Origin: Methylobacter sp.
GTDB lineage: Bacteria; Pseudomonadota; Gammaproteobacteria; Methylococcales; Methylomonadaceae
Direction of reading: 5' to 3'
DNA: 64,000 nt
NCBI GenBank assembly: GCA_026399025.1
Contig: JAPLRU010000099.1
Span: 54,779-118,778, forward strand
A program made the position numbers and the translations under genes. Of the stretch, positions 42,246 to 52,364 are shown one piece after another (positions within the stretch are counted from its first letter, which is position 1; every line of letters starts with the position of its first letter). The notes under the pieces were generated by a model that did no database searches, was not told the DNA's origin, and saw only the letters and a list, made by a program, of their open reading frames with translations.

Positions 42246-43367
42246 TTAATTAACCTTGCCGACACTGCTTGGCTTAACCAAGCTTAAAACTTTATTCGAA
42301 ACGTCTTCTAGCGATACCACATAATCAGTGCAGCCTAACTTGAAAGCAGCACCCGGCATTCCCCAAACCACACTCGATTGCTCATCCTGAATAACTGTTT
42401 TGGCTCCTGCGTCATGCATTTCTTTCATCCCCAATGCACCATCAGCCCCCATACCTGTTAATAACACGCCAACGGCATTGGCGCCCGCACATTGAGAGAC
42501 TGAGCGAAACAATACATCAACAGCAGGCTTATGTCGGTTGACAGGCAGACCATCACTCAAATGAATGATATACCTCCCGCCCTCTCTAACAACAAGCATA
42601 TGTCTATCACCGGGCGAAAGATAAATATTACCCACTTCAACAACCTGGCCATGCTTGGGAATACACGCTGACATTGCCGTTACAAGATCAATATGCCGAA
42701 CAAATGACTCACTAAATGCAGCAGGCAAATGTTGCGTTATTAAAATAGGTGGAGTATCAGATGGGAACCCTTTAACTACCGTTTTAATTGCTTCCGTTCC
42801 ACCTGTAGAAGCACCTAAAGCTATTATTTTACTACTGGTAGGATGGGCGTGTGTTCTTATCGGTTCCGGTTTCAGAATAACGTCGACTGAATGTCTGTCT
42901 GGGCTTTCAGGGGTAGCCGTTCCAGAGCTTTTAAGTTTAATCGCCCTATCATGAACAGCCCCTACTTTAGCTTGTGCAGCAACTATAACCTTGGAAATAA
43001 TTTCATCGGCGTACTCGTTAAGCGTATTAACAACATCAACCTTTGGTTTCGCAATAAAATCAACCGCACCTAAGGCTAAAGCATTTAAAGTAGCCTCCGC
43101 ACCATGTTCGGTTAACGTAGAAATCATCACGACCGGCGTAGGTCTTAAACGCATCAAATTACTTAAAAAAGTAATCCCGTCCATGTGGGGCATTTCAATG
43201 TCCAAAGTCAACACATCAGGATTCAATTGTTTAATCATTTCTCTAGCGATAAGAGGATCTGCTGCTGCACCGACTACCTCAATATCAGGCGACGCACTTA
43301 AAACTTCAGTCAGTATTTTCCTGATTAATGCCGAATCATCAATAACCAATACTCGTATCTTACCCAT
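42246..43367 (-). CDS. cheB: Chemotaxis methylesterase/glutamine deamidase CheB
   Basis: CheB removes methyl groups from chemoreceptors once phosphorylated by CheA. The receiver domain has VLVIDDS and phospho-acceptor Asp56 in [12 protein letters not shown]. After a linker, the catalytic domain has Ser in ALGASTGGTEAI, His in ITQHLPAAFSESF and Asp in VLLTGMGADGALG. At 373 residues it is full length. It is preceded by a DNA relic of the cheD 3' end and, further upstream, by a second copy of its own receiver domain. Confidence 0.95.
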   Translation of the reverse strand: MGKIRVLVIDDSALIRKILTEVLSASPDIEVVGAAADPLIAREMIKQLNPDVLTLDIEMPHMDGITFLSNLMRLRPTPVVMISTLTEHGAEATLNALALGAVDFIAKPKVDVVNTLNEYADEIISKVIVAAQAKVGAVHDRAIKLKSSGTATPESPDRHSVDVILKPEPIRTHAHPTSSKIIALGASTGGTEAIKTVVKGFPSDTPPILITQHLPAAFSESFVRHIDLVTAMSACIPKHGQVVEVGNIYLSPGDRHMLVVREGGRYIIHLSDGLPVNRHKPAVDVLFRSVSQCAGANAVGVLLTGMGADGALGMKEMHDAGAKTVIQDEQSSVVWGMPGAAFKLGCTDYVVSLEDVSNKVLSLVKPSSVGKVN

Positions 43368-43375
43368 ACACCTAC

Positions 43376-43431
43376 TCTAAAAGAAGTCCATCATCACCGT
43401 TAATTAGGTGCATTTTAAATGTTGTTGGTAT
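43376..43431 (-). pseudogene. Relic of the cheD 3' end upstream of full cheB
   Basis: The 56 bp ahead of cheB resemble the last codons and stop region of cheD (43966-44021). Both share ATCACC, GCATTTT and TTGTTG in the same order and spacing. The relic reading frame is interrupted by stops (NNI-NAP is still readable). It marks the junction of a tandem duplication. Confidence 0.6.
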
Positions 43432-43540
43432 CATTATTATTTTTAGCGATTACAATTTCCGGTACGCCCAATTCCGGTATCCTAAAGTTTTTTATGCCGT
43501 ACTTAGTCTTTATCCCATAACTTTCTGATTTTAAATATCA

Positions 43541-43960
43541 CTATTTAAGCCTTCTGATATTGGCTTGCGATGCTACTTTTACCTTGGCAATAATATCTTC
43601 GGCATAATCATTTAATGTATTTTCCACATCAATTGTCGGCTTTGCTATAAAATCTACCGCGCCTAACTCCAAGGCGGTTAAAGTAACTTCAGCATTACTT
43701 TCTGTAAGCACTGAAATCATTACAACAGGCATTGGCCTCAATCGCATCAAGTTGCGTAAAAAGGTTATCCCATCCATACGCGGCATTTCAATGTCCAAGG
43801 TCAATACATCAGGATTTAACTCCTTAATCATTTCTCTGGCAATAAGGGGATCTTCCGCTGTACCGACTACCTCAATGTCTGGAGATGAACTTAAAATCTC
43901 AGTCAGAACCTTTCTAATTAACAATGAATCATCAATGATCAATACGCGTATTTTATTCAT
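43541..43960 (-). CDS. Receiver-only CheB paralogue
   Basis: These 139 residues match the CheB receiver closely from the first residue ([19 protein letters not shown]) through Asp56 in [12 protein letters not shown] and the Lys in VDFIAKP. The frame ends in the linker, just after VASQAN. The methylesterase domain is absent. All receiver catalytic residues are kept, so it could be a phosphate sink or output competitor; it may alternatively be a truncated pseudogene. It lies 9 bp after cheD. Confidence 0.75.
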   Translation of the reverse strand: MNKIRVLIIDDSLLIRKVLTEILSSSPDIEVVGTAEDPLIAREMIKELNPDVLTLDIEMPRMDGITFLRNLMRLRPMPVVMISVLTESNAEVTLTALELGAVDFIAKPTIDVENTLNDYAEDIIAKVKVASQANIRRLK

Positions 43961-43969
43961 TATATACTC

Positions 43970-44608
43970 TTAAAAAAGCTCAACATCACCCTCAACAGGC
44001 GCATTTTTAATATTGTTGAAATACTGCCGCTCTCTTCTTATAATTGTTTCATTATGAATATGCTCGATTTTTTTCATCCCAACTTTTCCTGTTCGCGGAA
44101 AATAAATTATTTTTCTAGGATAAATGTCACCTAAGTCCTGAGATAACAGAGCCAATCCTTCTGTATCAATATATTCCAAAATAAAATCAATATTTTTAAG
44201 ACCCACATCAGTTAAGGTTGGAATAATTTTACCGCCGCCAAACACTTTAACTTCTAAATTTTTCCTTTTACCGCCGTTCATCAAAATGGTATTAATTAAA
44301 TGCTCCATCGCATAATTTCCGTAGCGAGTTGCGTTGCCGACCACTGCTTCGTTACCTTGCTTTAATTTATCGGCAGTAGTTTCCGGCAGCATAAAATGAT
44401 TCATTCCACCCAGACCAGACACTTTGTCTCTAATACATGCAGATATACAAGACCCTAATACGGTTGTAATCAATTCATCATCATGAGTGACATAGTATTC
44501 ACCGGGTAGAATTTTTGCGGCAATCACACCACGTTCTTTATCCACATATCTGTTGATGTGCTCAAAACCGTCGATAGAAGGTAGGCCAATATCATTGCTA
44601 GCACTCAT
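43970..44608 (-). CDS. cheD: Chemoreceptor glutamine deamidase CheD
   Basis: CheD deamidates glutamines in chemoreceptors and often binds CheC-type phosphatases. The catalytic Cys is in TVLGSCISACIRDK and the His in GGMNHFMLPE, with FGGGKI further on. The length is 212 residues. The C-terminus (NAPVEGDVELF) is the part duplicated as a relic upstream of cheB. It follows cheR by 6 bp. Confidence 0.94.
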   Translation of the reverse strand: MSASNDIGLPSIDGFEHINRYVDKERGVIAAKILPGEYYVTHDDELITTVLGSCISACIRDKVSGLGGMNHFMLPETTADKLKQGNEAVVGNATRYGNYAMEHLINTILMNGGKRKNLEVKVFGGGKIIPTLTDVGLKNIDFILEYIDTEGLALLSQDLGDIYPRKIIYFPRTGKVGMKKIEHIHNETIIRRERQYFNNIKNAPVEGDVELF

Positions 44609-44614
44609 TTTTAT

Positions 44615-45454
44615 TTATGTATTTTTCCTGTAACTAGTACATGCAACCAACTCAAACTCATTTGAAAGCTGGTTTAATGATTCTGAATGTCCAATAAATA
44701 ACCATGATCTACTAGACAACATTTGAGCAAATCTTCGCGCTAACGATGTCTTGGTGTCACGATCAAAGTAAATTAAAACGTTGCGGCAAAAAATAAAATC
44801 AAAATGAGATTTCATCGGCCAATCTTGCATCAAGTTTAATTGTTTAAACTGAATAACTTGTTGTAAATGAGGCCTTACTTTTACTTGGCCGGATTGCGTT
44901 GATTTACCTCGCATAAACCACTGCTTCAGTGTACTTTCCGGCAAATCACTAACACGATCTTCGCTATAAATACCCTCGGATGCTGTTTGTAATACATTAG
45001 TGTCCAAATCAGTGGCTAAAATCTTAATATCCCAGTCAATGGGTACGTTCTCTAATAAAGTAATCGCCAAAGAATAAGGTTCTTCACCTGTAGAACAACC
45101 AGCTGACCATACCCTGATTTGCCGAGAACTTTTATTTCTAATCAAGACCTCTGGAATAACAACATCCCGAACATAGTCGAAATGATGTATTTCCCTAAAA
45201 AAAGCGGTAAGGTTGGTGGTTATGGCATTGATAAACTCAGTAAACTCACGCTCAGGATAATCCTTAAGATACTGACAATATTCCTTAAAATTTGCTAATC
45301 CAAGCTTCCTTATCCGCTTGGAAAGCCGTGAATAAAACATATCAAATCTTTCATCCGGCACCTGAATGCCTGAATGCTCATTGGATAATTTTCTTAAAAA
45401 ATTAAAATCATCGGCAGTGAATTTAAATTCGCGAACTTTCTCAACAATGGCCAT
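44615..45454 (-). CDS. cheR: Chemoreceptor methyltransferase CheR
   Basis: CheR methylates receptor glutamates using S-adenosylmethionine. The N-terminal helical domain has DDFNFLRKLSNEHSGI and NLTAFFREIHHF. The SAM-binding motif is VWSAGCSTGEEPYSLAI near residues 110-126, followed by ILATDLDTNVLQTA and FIFCRNVLIYFD. The length is 279 residues, normal. It probably docks on the EWEEF tail of the receptor encoded in the same cluster. Confidence 0.95.
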   Translation of the reverse strand: MAIVEKVREFKFTADDFNFLRKLSNEHSGIQVPDERFDMFYSRLSKRIRKLGLANFKEYCQYLKDYPEREFTEFINAITTNLTAFFREIHHFDYVRDVVIPEVLIRNKSSRQIRVWSAGCSTGEEPYSLAITLLENVPIDWDIKILATDLDTNVLQTASEGIYSEDRVSDLPESTLKQWFMRGKSTQSGQVKVRPHLQQVIQFKQLNLMQDWPMKSHFDFIFCRNVLIYFDRDTKTSLARRFAQMLSSRSWLFIGHSESLNQLSNEFELVACTSYRKNT

Positions 45455-45482
45455 GTTTAAACTATTTCCCTTTAATTAAACC

Positions 45483-46052
45483 TTACAGCTCGTGGACATC
45501 AAGTATGTCCAATAAACCTAGCAACTTGGCAGACTCAACGAATCGTGGGGATGGGTAAATAATAGTTACTTTTTTATGTAGCTTAACAACGTCTTTTTTT
45601 AAAGAAACAAGTAATTGCAATGTGGCAGTATCTATTGAAGAAACATCAGATGCATTTATCTCAATTTGATCATGCAAGGCCAATAACCTTTTTAATTTCT
45701 CGTATAACTTGACGACGTTCTGAATAGTCAATGTAGCATCTAAATCAATTAACGGTCCCTCTACTTCCTCGGAGGCAGATACATTAACACCTTCTGATAC
45801 CAGGGCAACATCGGTCGCATCTTCAAATGTAGCTTTTGTGGATTCAGCTTCTTCAGTTACATCCAAGGTGTCATTTTCTTGAATATTTAGCCTAAAATCA
45901 TCTGAGTTGTTAGCGCTTATGCTTGTTTGATTGTCAAAATCAACGCTGTCCATTACTAAATGATCTTCACCGTTTTCATCTTGATCGATATCGCCATCCA
46001 TCCAGGCCAGAGGATCATATCCAATTAAATCATTTTCTTTACTTGTTGCCAT
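45483..46052 (-). CDS. STAS-domain protein of the chemosensory cluster
   Basis: This is a 189-residue protein. The first ~100 residues are acidic and probably disordered (Asp/Glu/Ser-rich). The C-terminal ~90 residues form a STAS (anti-sigma antagonist-like) domain with INASDVSSIDTATLQLLVSL containing the phosphorylatable Ser region, and SAKLLGLLDILD. Proteins of this kind accompany CheW/ParA in several non-flagellar or alternative che clusters. It overlaps parA by 14 bp. Its partner kinase, if any, is not in the window. Confidence 0.8.
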   Translation of the reverse strand: MATSKENDLIGYDPLAWMDGDIDQDENGEDHLVMDSVDFDNQTSISANNSDDFRLNIQENDTLDVTEEAESTKATFEDATDVALVSEGVNVSASEEVEGPLIDLDATLTIQNVVKLYEKLKRLLALHDQIEINASDVSSIDTATLQLLVSLKKDVVKLHKKVTIIYPSPRFVESAKLLGLLDILDVHEL

Positions 46053-46815
46053 TCATCACCTTGCCTTCAAGAAAATCATGAGCAAGGCTACGAAAATCCC
46101 TTGCTGAACGACTTTTCGGACTATATTCTAAAATTGTTTTACCAAAACTGGGACATTCTGCAAGCAATGCCGTTTCTCTAATAACTGTCGATAATACTTG
46201 CTCAGGAAAATGCGTGAGTAAGACATTTAACACTTGCTTCGATATTCTTCTATTTGGCGAATACCGGGACATCACTAATAATGTCTTATATTTTTTCTTC
46301 AAAGCTTTTTCAAATCTCTTAATCGTTCCCATCAGATGAGACAGCCCTTGCAAGGCAAGAAAGTCGCTGGCCATAGGAATTAAAATTTCGTCAGCGGCAA
46401 TCAATGCATTTGCAACCAGTAATCCTGAAGATGGTGGGCAATCAATAAAAACAAAATCCTGATCATCAAGACCTTCATGCAAGGCGTCTTTTAGTAAAAC
46501 ACCACGAGGAGACGCTTTCCGACCAGCCAGATGCTCAATCTCCTTAAGCTTTCTCCCCGGTGTAATTAATTGTAAATTATCCCTGACCGGAATAAGTTGC
46601 TGATGAATCATTCTCTCTTTCAGCATAGCTTCATCAATTCCACCGTTACACTGTTCTGTAATACCTAAGGCAACGGCTAAATGACCTTGCGGATCAAGAT
46701 CGATAGCGGTAACTTTTGCGCCGGACTCTGCAATAGCATGACATAAGTTTGCCGTAGTCGTCGTCTTGCCAACACCACCTTTCTGGTTGATTATTGCGAC
46801 AATTCTCACTGTCAT
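46039..46815 (-). CDS. ParA/Soj-family ATPase of the chemosensory cluster
   Basis: This is a 258-residue deviant Walker ATPase: INQKGGVGKTTTTANL at residues 9-24, DLDPQGHLAVALG, and FIDCPPSSGLL for Walker B. Chromosomal ParA partitioning genes sit with parB near the origin; this one lies between cheW and a STAS gene and overlaps cheW by 4 bp. It is therefore likely to position chemosensory arrays, as ParC does in Vibrio and PpfA in Rhodobacter. No parB-like gene is present. Confidence 0.87.
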   Translation of the reverse strand: MTVRIVAIINQKGGVGKTTTTANLCHAIAESGAKVTAIDLDPQGHLAVALGITEQCNGGIDEAMLKERMIHQQLIPVRDNLQLITPGRKLKEIEHLAGRKASPRGVLLKDALHEGLDDQDFVFIDCPPSSGLLVANALIAADEILIPMASDFLALQGLSHLMGTIKRFEKALKKKYKTLLVMSRYSPNRRISKQVLNVLLTHFPEQVLSTVIRETALLAECPSFGKTILEYSPKSRSARDFRSLAHDFLEGKVMNGNK

Positions 46816-47303
46816 ACCAAACTTTCAATACCCTCAACTTCATCAGGGTTAAGTAATTTATCAACATCTAAGAGCATAATCATCTTTTTCTTATACACAT
46901 GCATGCCTCGCATGTAATGTGTATTAATTCTTGAGCCGAAATTTGGGGCTTTTTTGATCTCTTCCAGCTTAATGTCCAGCACATCAGAAACCGCATCGGC
47001 GACTATACCCATTACAAACTGGTTTTCACCATGCTCAACACAAAGCACAATCACTACCGTTTTAGGGGAATAATCACTGTGTTCCAAAGAAAAACGCTCA
47101 CGTAAATCGATAATAGGTACGACGGATCCGCGTAAATTCAAGACCCCTTTAACAAAAGCAGGCGTGTTCGGAATTATCCGAACAGCCTCCCAACCGCGAA
47201 TTTCTTGTACTTTCAAAATTTCAACCCCATACGCTTCGCCTGCGAGCTGGAAGGTAAGAAATTGCTCTACCCGACTATTATTTGACTGCACATCTGTTGT
47301 CAT
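46812..47303 (-). CDS. cheW: Chemotaxis adaptor CheW (first copy)
   Basis: CheW links receptors to CheA. The 163-residue protein is a single CheW beta-barrel domain with QFLTFQLAGEAYGVEILKVQEI at the N-terminus, GVLNLRGSVVPIIDLRERF in the middle and DAVSDVLDIKLEEI further on. It overlaps parA by 4 bp and follows the mcp gene by 45 bp. Another copy lies 2.4 kb upstream; the two are clearly paralogous (both share LRERF and VQEIR). Confidence 0.93.
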   Translation of the reverse strand: MTTDVQSNNSRVEQFLTFQLAGEAYGVEILKVQEIRGWEAVRIIPNTPAFVKGVLNLRGSVVPIIDLRERFSLEHSDYSPKTVVIVLCVEHGENQFVMGIVADAVSDVLDIKLEEIKKAPNFGSRINTHYMRGMHVYKKKMIMLLDVDKLLNPDEVEGIESLV

Positions 47304-47348
47304 TGTTATAGTTTCCTGTCGCTTATATGATTTGCAGCTTTAACAACA

Positions 47349-49682
47349 TTAAAATTCTTCCCATTCTTCGCTGCTATCGCTTTTGAATTTACTTGACGAT
47401 ACGTGGGCCGCAGGCTTCTTTGTTACTACTTTTGCTGACACTGCAGGTGCTTTACTGTGTCCAACCGGCTTACTTATTGCTGAAGCCCCCTTTGAATTGA
47501 CTCTAAAAAAACTAAGTAACTGAGTCATATTAGTAGATTGCTCGCTCATAGCAATACTGCCGGCGGCCGCCTGTTCAGCCAAAGCCGCATTTTGCTGAGT
47601 AATATCATCCATTTGAGCAACAGCTTGATTGACCTGTTCAATACCCGATGATTGCTCTGAGCTGGCGCTGGCGATATGCGCAACAATATCGCCAACTTTT
47701 GCTACGCTTTCGACAATTTCAGTTAATGCTACACCGGTTTCATTAACAAATGCCGTGCCGGCACGAACTTTCTGCACACTATTCTGGATCAGCTCATTAC
47801 TCTGCTGAGCTGCAGTTGCGCTTCGTTGAGCAAGATTGCGCACTTCGGTTGCAACAACAGAAAACCCACGTCCCTGCTCTCCTGCCCTGGCGGCTTCTAC
47901 AGATGCATTTAAGGCCAGCAAATTAGTTTGGAACGCAATTTCATCAATGACACCAATGATTTCGGCAATTTTATTACTACTTTCATTAATTTCCTGCATC
48001 GCAGCGATGGCCGACTTTACTACGCCACCACCTTTTTGGGCTAGTTGACTTGCTGAAGTCACCACTTCAGTCGCTTGAACTGTATTCTGCGCATTATTTT
48101 TTACGGTGCTGGCCAACTCTTCCATACTGGCTGCCGTTTCTTCCAGACTGGCCGCTTGTTGCTCAGCTCGATGCGACAAATTGTTATTACCACTGGCCAT
48201 TTCTTGCGATGAACTGTCTATGAAATCGGCTGCATCCCTAATCTGAATGATAAACTCACTAAGCTTTGCTAGAGTGCTGTTAATATTATTCTTGCATTCA
48301 GCATACACACCTTCATACTCATTAGTAATGGACGTAGTTAAATCACCTTCTGCCATATTTTCCATGACTCTGTTAACATCACTAAATACACTTTCAATAA
48401 CATCCGTTAATTCATTAATGCCGGATGACAACGCTTTTGTAAAGCCCTGTTTATCGTTTAATTTTATACGAGTGCTTAAGTCACCCGCTTTAACACCTTG
48501 TACCAATTGATCAATTTCTTGCTCAATTAAAACCTCATGAGTTCTATCCTGCCATTCAGCAACATACCCAATACGTTCGCTATTTTCACCATTAACAGGA
48601 CTTGCAATAATATTCATATGGCGCCCCCCAATGATCAGCTGGGATCTAATCGACTCTTGTGATTTCTCCAATACTCCAGTTTTAATTGTAGGATGATATA
48701 AATCAACATTAGAACCCATCAAGTTATCTGCAACAAAATGGGGTATCTGCTTGCGAATATCACTTTCTGCAGCCTTGAATAACTTCTGAACGCTGTCGTT
48801 CATGTAAATAATTTCAAAATTCTTATTCGCTACCATAACAGGAGATTGAACATTATCAAGAGCTTGAGTAATCCGCTTAGATTCAGCCAGACCTTGTTTA
48901 AAATCGGCTAAATCCAGACCCAGCTTGACCTCTATGCAATACAAACCACGCAAAAAATCGCCTAATTGATCTTCTCGATTCAAGTCCACCTTATTTGCGA
49001 AGACTCCGCCGCTCAGCCGGTAACAAACAGTAACTGCCGCTTCCAGCGTTTGCGATATGACTTTGGTCATATTAATGCTGAGAGCCGACGCCATCATAGT
49101 CAGCAAGGAAACACCCGTCAGCAAAGCGTATTCCTCTGCCAAAAACAATCGATACATCAAGAAAAAAATAGGAGCCAAAAAAGCCGTCATAACAAAAGTA
49201 TTTTTTTTCCAAATTGCAATTTCGCTAATAGACTTAAGCATAGCGGCTAATCCGGAAGGTCTTACTTTTGCTTCGCCCGCATTAATCTTCTTATACAACA
49301 ACTCAGCAGCCGGAATCAGATCACGCTTTGGCGGATGTCGAACGGAAAGGTACTCATGAACTTTTCCATTTTTAAAGATGGGCATAGCGTTTGCTTCAAC
49401 CCAATAATGATCGCCGTTCTTACACCTGTTTTTCACCACACCTTGCCAAGGCCTAAGCTTTTTTAGGGTTATCCACAAATCTTCATAAGCTGCCGCAGGC
49501 ATATCAGGATGACGAACAATGTTATGTTCCGCTCCTATTAACTCATCACGGGTAAAACCGCTGGTTTCAACAAATGCGTCATTAACGTAAGTAATACGCC
49601 CCATCAAATCAGTTCTTGAAACTAAGATGGTACCCTTTTTCAGAATGATTTCATTATTAGTTACAGGCATATTAATCTTCAT
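47349..49682 (-). CDS. Aer-type PAS chemoreceptor
   Basis: This is a 777-residue methyl-accepting protein. The N-terminal PAS domain (residues ~10-120) has NIVRHPDMP and [20 protein letters not shown], the Arg-His-Pro-Asp and Trp residues of FAD-binding Aer receptors. Two TM segments follow (~165-215), then a second PAS domain (~270-380) and HAMP-like linkers. The signalling tip is [20 protein letters not shown], then GRGF. The last five residues, EWEEF, fit the CheR/CheB tether consensus (x-W-x-x-F). Redox or oxygen sensing is strongly suggested. The ATG at 49682 has GAGG 9 nt upstream. Confidence 0.92.
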   Translation of the reverse strand: MKINMPVTNNEIILKKGTILVSRTDLMGRITYVNDAFVETSGFTRDELIGAEHNIVRHPDMPAAAYEDLWITLKKLRPWQGVVKNRCKNGDHYWVEANAMPIFKNGKVHEYLSVRHPPKRDLIPAAELLYKKINAGEAKVRPSGLAAMLKSISEIAIWKKNTFVMTAFLAPIFFLMYRLFLAEEYALLTGVSLLTMMASALSINMTKVISQTLEAAVTVCYRLSGGVFANKVDLNREDQLGDFLRGLYCIEVKLGLDLADFKQGLAESKRITQALDNVQSPVMVANKNFEIIYMNDSVQKLFKAAESDIRKQIPHFVADNLMGSNVDLYHPTIKTGVLEKSQESIRSQLIIGGRHMNIIASPVNGENSERIGYVAEWQDRTHEVLIEQEIDQLVQGVKAGDLSTRIKLNDKQGFTKALSSGINELTDVIESVFSDVNRVMENMAEGDLTTSITNEYEGVYAECKNNINSTLAKLSEFIIQIRDAADFIDSSSQEMASGNNNLSHRAEQQAASLEETAASMEELASTVKNNAQNTVQATEVVTSASQLAQKGGGVVKSAIAAMQEINESSNKIAEIIGVIDEIAFQTNLLALNASVEAARAGEQGRGFSVVATEVRNLAQRSATAAQQSNELIQNSVQKVRAGTAFVNETGVALTEIVESVAKVGDIVAHIASASSEQSSGIEQVNQAVAQMDDITQQNAALAEQAAAGSIAMSEQSTNMTQLLSFFRVNSKGASAISKPVGHSKAPAVSAKVVTKKPAAHVSSSKFKSDSSEEWEEF

Positions 49683-49723
49683 GCCGACTTACCTCTCAAC
49701 CCATGACAAATACATTAAAACCA

Positions 49724-50239
49724 TTAGCTTTCAACCTGATCCAAGTCTTCCAGCTTCAATAACTTGTCGACATCAAGCAGCATCACCATACGTTCATTAA
49801 CAGAGACCAGTCCATTGATAAACTCGTTACTTACTTTAGTTCCAAAGTCAGGGGCACCTTGGATTTCAGTTTTATCCACACTAATGACATCGGAAACGGA
49901 ATCAACTACCACACCCATTATACGGGGCTTGTTACTGTCTCCGGTTTGCAACACCACTACTACCGTTAACGGTGTATATTCAGCTTTACTTAAATTAAAT
50001 CTTTCCCTCAAATCGAGAATCGGCACAATGGAACCGCGTAAATTAACAACACCTTTTTCATAGCAGGGGACATTAGGTATTCTGGAAACAGGTTCCCAGC
50101 TTCGAATTTCCTGCACTCGAAGAATATCAACACCATATTCTTCTCTGCCTAATGCAAAACTCAGGTACTGCACAGCATTATCCAAGTTTTTACTATAGTG
50201 ATATTGGTCAATATCTTTGTTTTCAGCTTCTTGTGCCAT
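49724..50239 (-). CDS. cheW: Chemotaxis adaptor CheW (second copy)
   Basis: This is a CheW-domain protein of 171 residues from the ATG at 50239 (MAQEAENKD). A short charged N-terminal extension precedes the barrel: YLSFALGREEYGVDILRVQEI, GVVNLRGSIVPILDLRERF and MGVVVDSVSDVISVD. It lies 19 bp after cheA and 41 bp before the receptor gene. A longer frame back to 50296 would overlap cheA by 38 bp and is unlikely. Confidence 0.93.
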   Translation of the reverse strand: MAQEAENKDIDQYHYSKNLDNAVQYLSFALGREEYGVDILRVQEIRSWEPVSRIPNVPCYEKGVVNLRGSIVPILDLRERFNLSKAEYTPLTVVVVLQTGDSNKPRIMGVVVDSVSDVISVDKTEIQGAPDFGTKVSNEFINGLVSVNERMVMLLDVDKLLKLEDLDQVES

Positions 50240-50258
50240 ATCTGCTTTATGTATAGTG

Positions 50259-52364
50259 TTATCGAATTGAAAAACGTACCAAACCTGGAACATCAAGAAT
50301 CAGCGCAACAGAACCGTCACCTAAGATAGTTGCACCTGAAACGCCTTCTACCCGTCGATAATTTGCTTCCAATGATTTAATAACAACCTGCTGTTGACCT
50401 AATAACTCATCTACTAGTAAGCAACACAACTCACCCTGTCCCTCGACGACGACAAGAACACCTTCCTTTGACTTTGTCGGATTGCCCGAATGCACATTGA
50501 AAATTCTGCGCATTCTAATAACCGGCAAATACTCATTGCGTAACCGGAAAGTTTCCCCTTTACCGGCCACTTTATTCAACATTCTTTCCGTAATGTTAAT
50601 GGATTCAATAATAGAAACTAGTGGGACAATGTAGGTCTCATCACCCACAGCAACAGATTGACCGTCAAGAATAGCCAAGGTTAACGGTAAATGAATTGCT
50701 ATAGTCGTACCCTTACCCAATTCTGAAATAATTTCTATATTCCCACCCAATGACAGGATGTTTCTTCTTACCACATCCATGCCCACTCCTCGACCGGAAA
50801 TATCAGTAAGCTGCTCGGCTGTAGAAAAACCCGGCATGAAGATGAGCTCAAATATTTGCTTTTCGGTAAGGATACTATTTTCTTCAACCAACCCTTTTTC
50901 TATAGCCTTTGATAGCAGTTTATCTTTATCCAATCCGCGTCCATCATCAATAATTTCTATGACGATGTGACCGCCCCGATGATAAGCTTTTAACTCTATA
51001 GTTCCTGTTTCGGATTTACCGGCCGCCACTCTGTCTGCCGGCATTTCAATACCATGATCCAAACTGTTTCTAATTAAGTGAACCAACGGGTCATTGATTA
51101 ACTCAACGACTGCTTTATCGACTTCGGTATTTTCTCCAACCAGTTTCAGTACAATCTTCTTATCTAATTTACTACTGATGTCATGCACTAAACGAGGAAA
51201 ACGACTAAAAACAAAGCTAATCGGCAACATCCGAATATTCATGACACTTTGTTGTAAATCCCGCGTATGTCTTTCTAACTGGGCAAGCCCTCTTTTAAGC
51301 TGACCGACCTTATCCATGCTAAAGTTTTCGCCAACTAAACCCAGCATGGACTGTGTTATCACAACTTCGCCGACCATATTAATGAGAGTATCGATTTTGT
51401 CCGTATCGACTCGGATCGAACTGGCTTTTGCCATGGCTTTCGCCGCTTCATTATCGGAGTCTTGAGTATCGGATTTTTTTATTTCTGCCGCCACCTTGGG
51501 TTTGGCTTCAGCAGACTTAGGAGAGGGATTACTGGGAAGAACTAGTTCAAGAGGTTCAGGATCAATTATTTTAGCAACAGGGGCTGATTTTATAGGCTTG
51601 GCAAGCGGCTGAATTTCCATTTCACAGTCGCCTTCAACCCAATTGAATATTTCTCTGATATCGTCGCCGGAAATATCCCCAACAACTTTTAAATCCCAAG
51701 AAATATTGCATTCCTCTGGATCTAATTCATAAAAAGCAGGAACATCTTGAATATTAACAATCGTTGTGAGCTCGCCCAGCTCATTTAATTCTCGAAATAG
51801 CCTAACAGGGTCATTGCCGGTTTTAAGCAAATCCAAATAAGGACAAAAGGCTATTTTCCAACCCTGCTCTTCCAAGTCTCCGGATTCCTCTTCAGGAATG
51901 TCAGGAGCCGCATTGACAACAACAGATTCACTTGCAGGTTTGTGCTCAACTTGAGGTACTGACTCATCCATTGAACCGCCATTAAGCACAATCTCTAAAG
52001 CTGCTTTATGCTTAGCGACGCTACTATTATTAACATCCCGTTCATTCTGTATCGCAGTCAACATTTCTCTAAGGCAATCAACAGACCCAAGCAAAACATC
52101 TACCGCAGGCTGGGTCACCTTTCTACGTCCATCCCGCATCTCATCAAGCAAGGTTTCCATAATATGGGTGTATTCAGCAACAACGGTAAAGCCAAAAGTT
52201 CCACTGCCGCCCTTTATCGAATGAGCCCCCCTAAAAATAGTATTGATTATTTCTGAATCAATATCCCCCATATCGAGAGTTAACAATCCTGACTCCATTG
52301 CTTCCAGTCCTTCGAAACATTCTTCAAAAAAGACCTGATGGAATTGTGACATATCAATAGACAT
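50259..52364 (-). CDS. cheA: Chemotaxis histidine kinase CheA
   Basis: CheA is the central kinase of the array. The P1 phosphotransfer domain has His48 in FRGAHSIKGGSGTFGF. A P2-like region lies around residues 160-255 with IAFCPYLDLLKTGNDP. The P3 dimerisation domain starts near 310 (SIRVDTDKIDTLINMVGEVV). The P4 ATPase has LVHLIRNSLDHGIE (N box), IIDDGRGLD (G1) and ISGRGVGMDVVRRN (G2). The P5 CheW-like domain is at the C-terminus. The length is 701 residues. It is the second gene of the cluster after cheY, with a 201-bp gap. Confidence 0.96.
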   Translation of the reverse strand: MSIDMSQFHQVFFEECFEGLEAMESGLLTLDMGDIDSEIINTIFRGAHSIKGGSGTFGFTVVAEYTHIMETLLDEMRDGRRKVTQPAVDVLLGSVDCLREMLTAIQNERDVNNSSVAKHKAALEIVLNGGSMDESVPQVEHKPASESVVVNAAPDIPEEESGDLEEQGWKIAFCPYLDLLKTGNDPVRLFRELNELGELTTIVNIQDVPAFYELDPEECNISWDLKVVGDISGDDIREIFNWVEGDCEMEIQPLAKPIKSAPVAKIIDPEPLELVLPSNPSPKSAEAKPKVAAEIKKSDTQDSDNEAAKAMAKASSIRVDTDKIDTLINMVGEVVITQSMLGLVGENFSMDKVGQLKRGLAQLERHTRDLQQSVMNIRMLPISFVFSRFPRLVHDISSKLDKKIVLKLVGENTEVDKAVVELINDPLVHLIRNSLDHGIEMPADRVAAGKSETGTIELKAYHRGGHIVIEIIDDGRGLDKDKLLSKAIEKGLVEENSILTEKQIFELIFMPGFSTAEQLTDISGRGVGMDVVRRNILSLGGNIEIISELGKGTTIAIHLPLTLAILDGQSVAVGDETYIVPLVSIIESINITERMLNKVAGKGETFRLRNEYLPVIRMRRIFNVHSGNPTKSKEGVLVVVEGQGELCCLLVDELLGQQQVVIKSLEANYRRVEGVSGATILGDGSVALILDVPGLVRFSIR

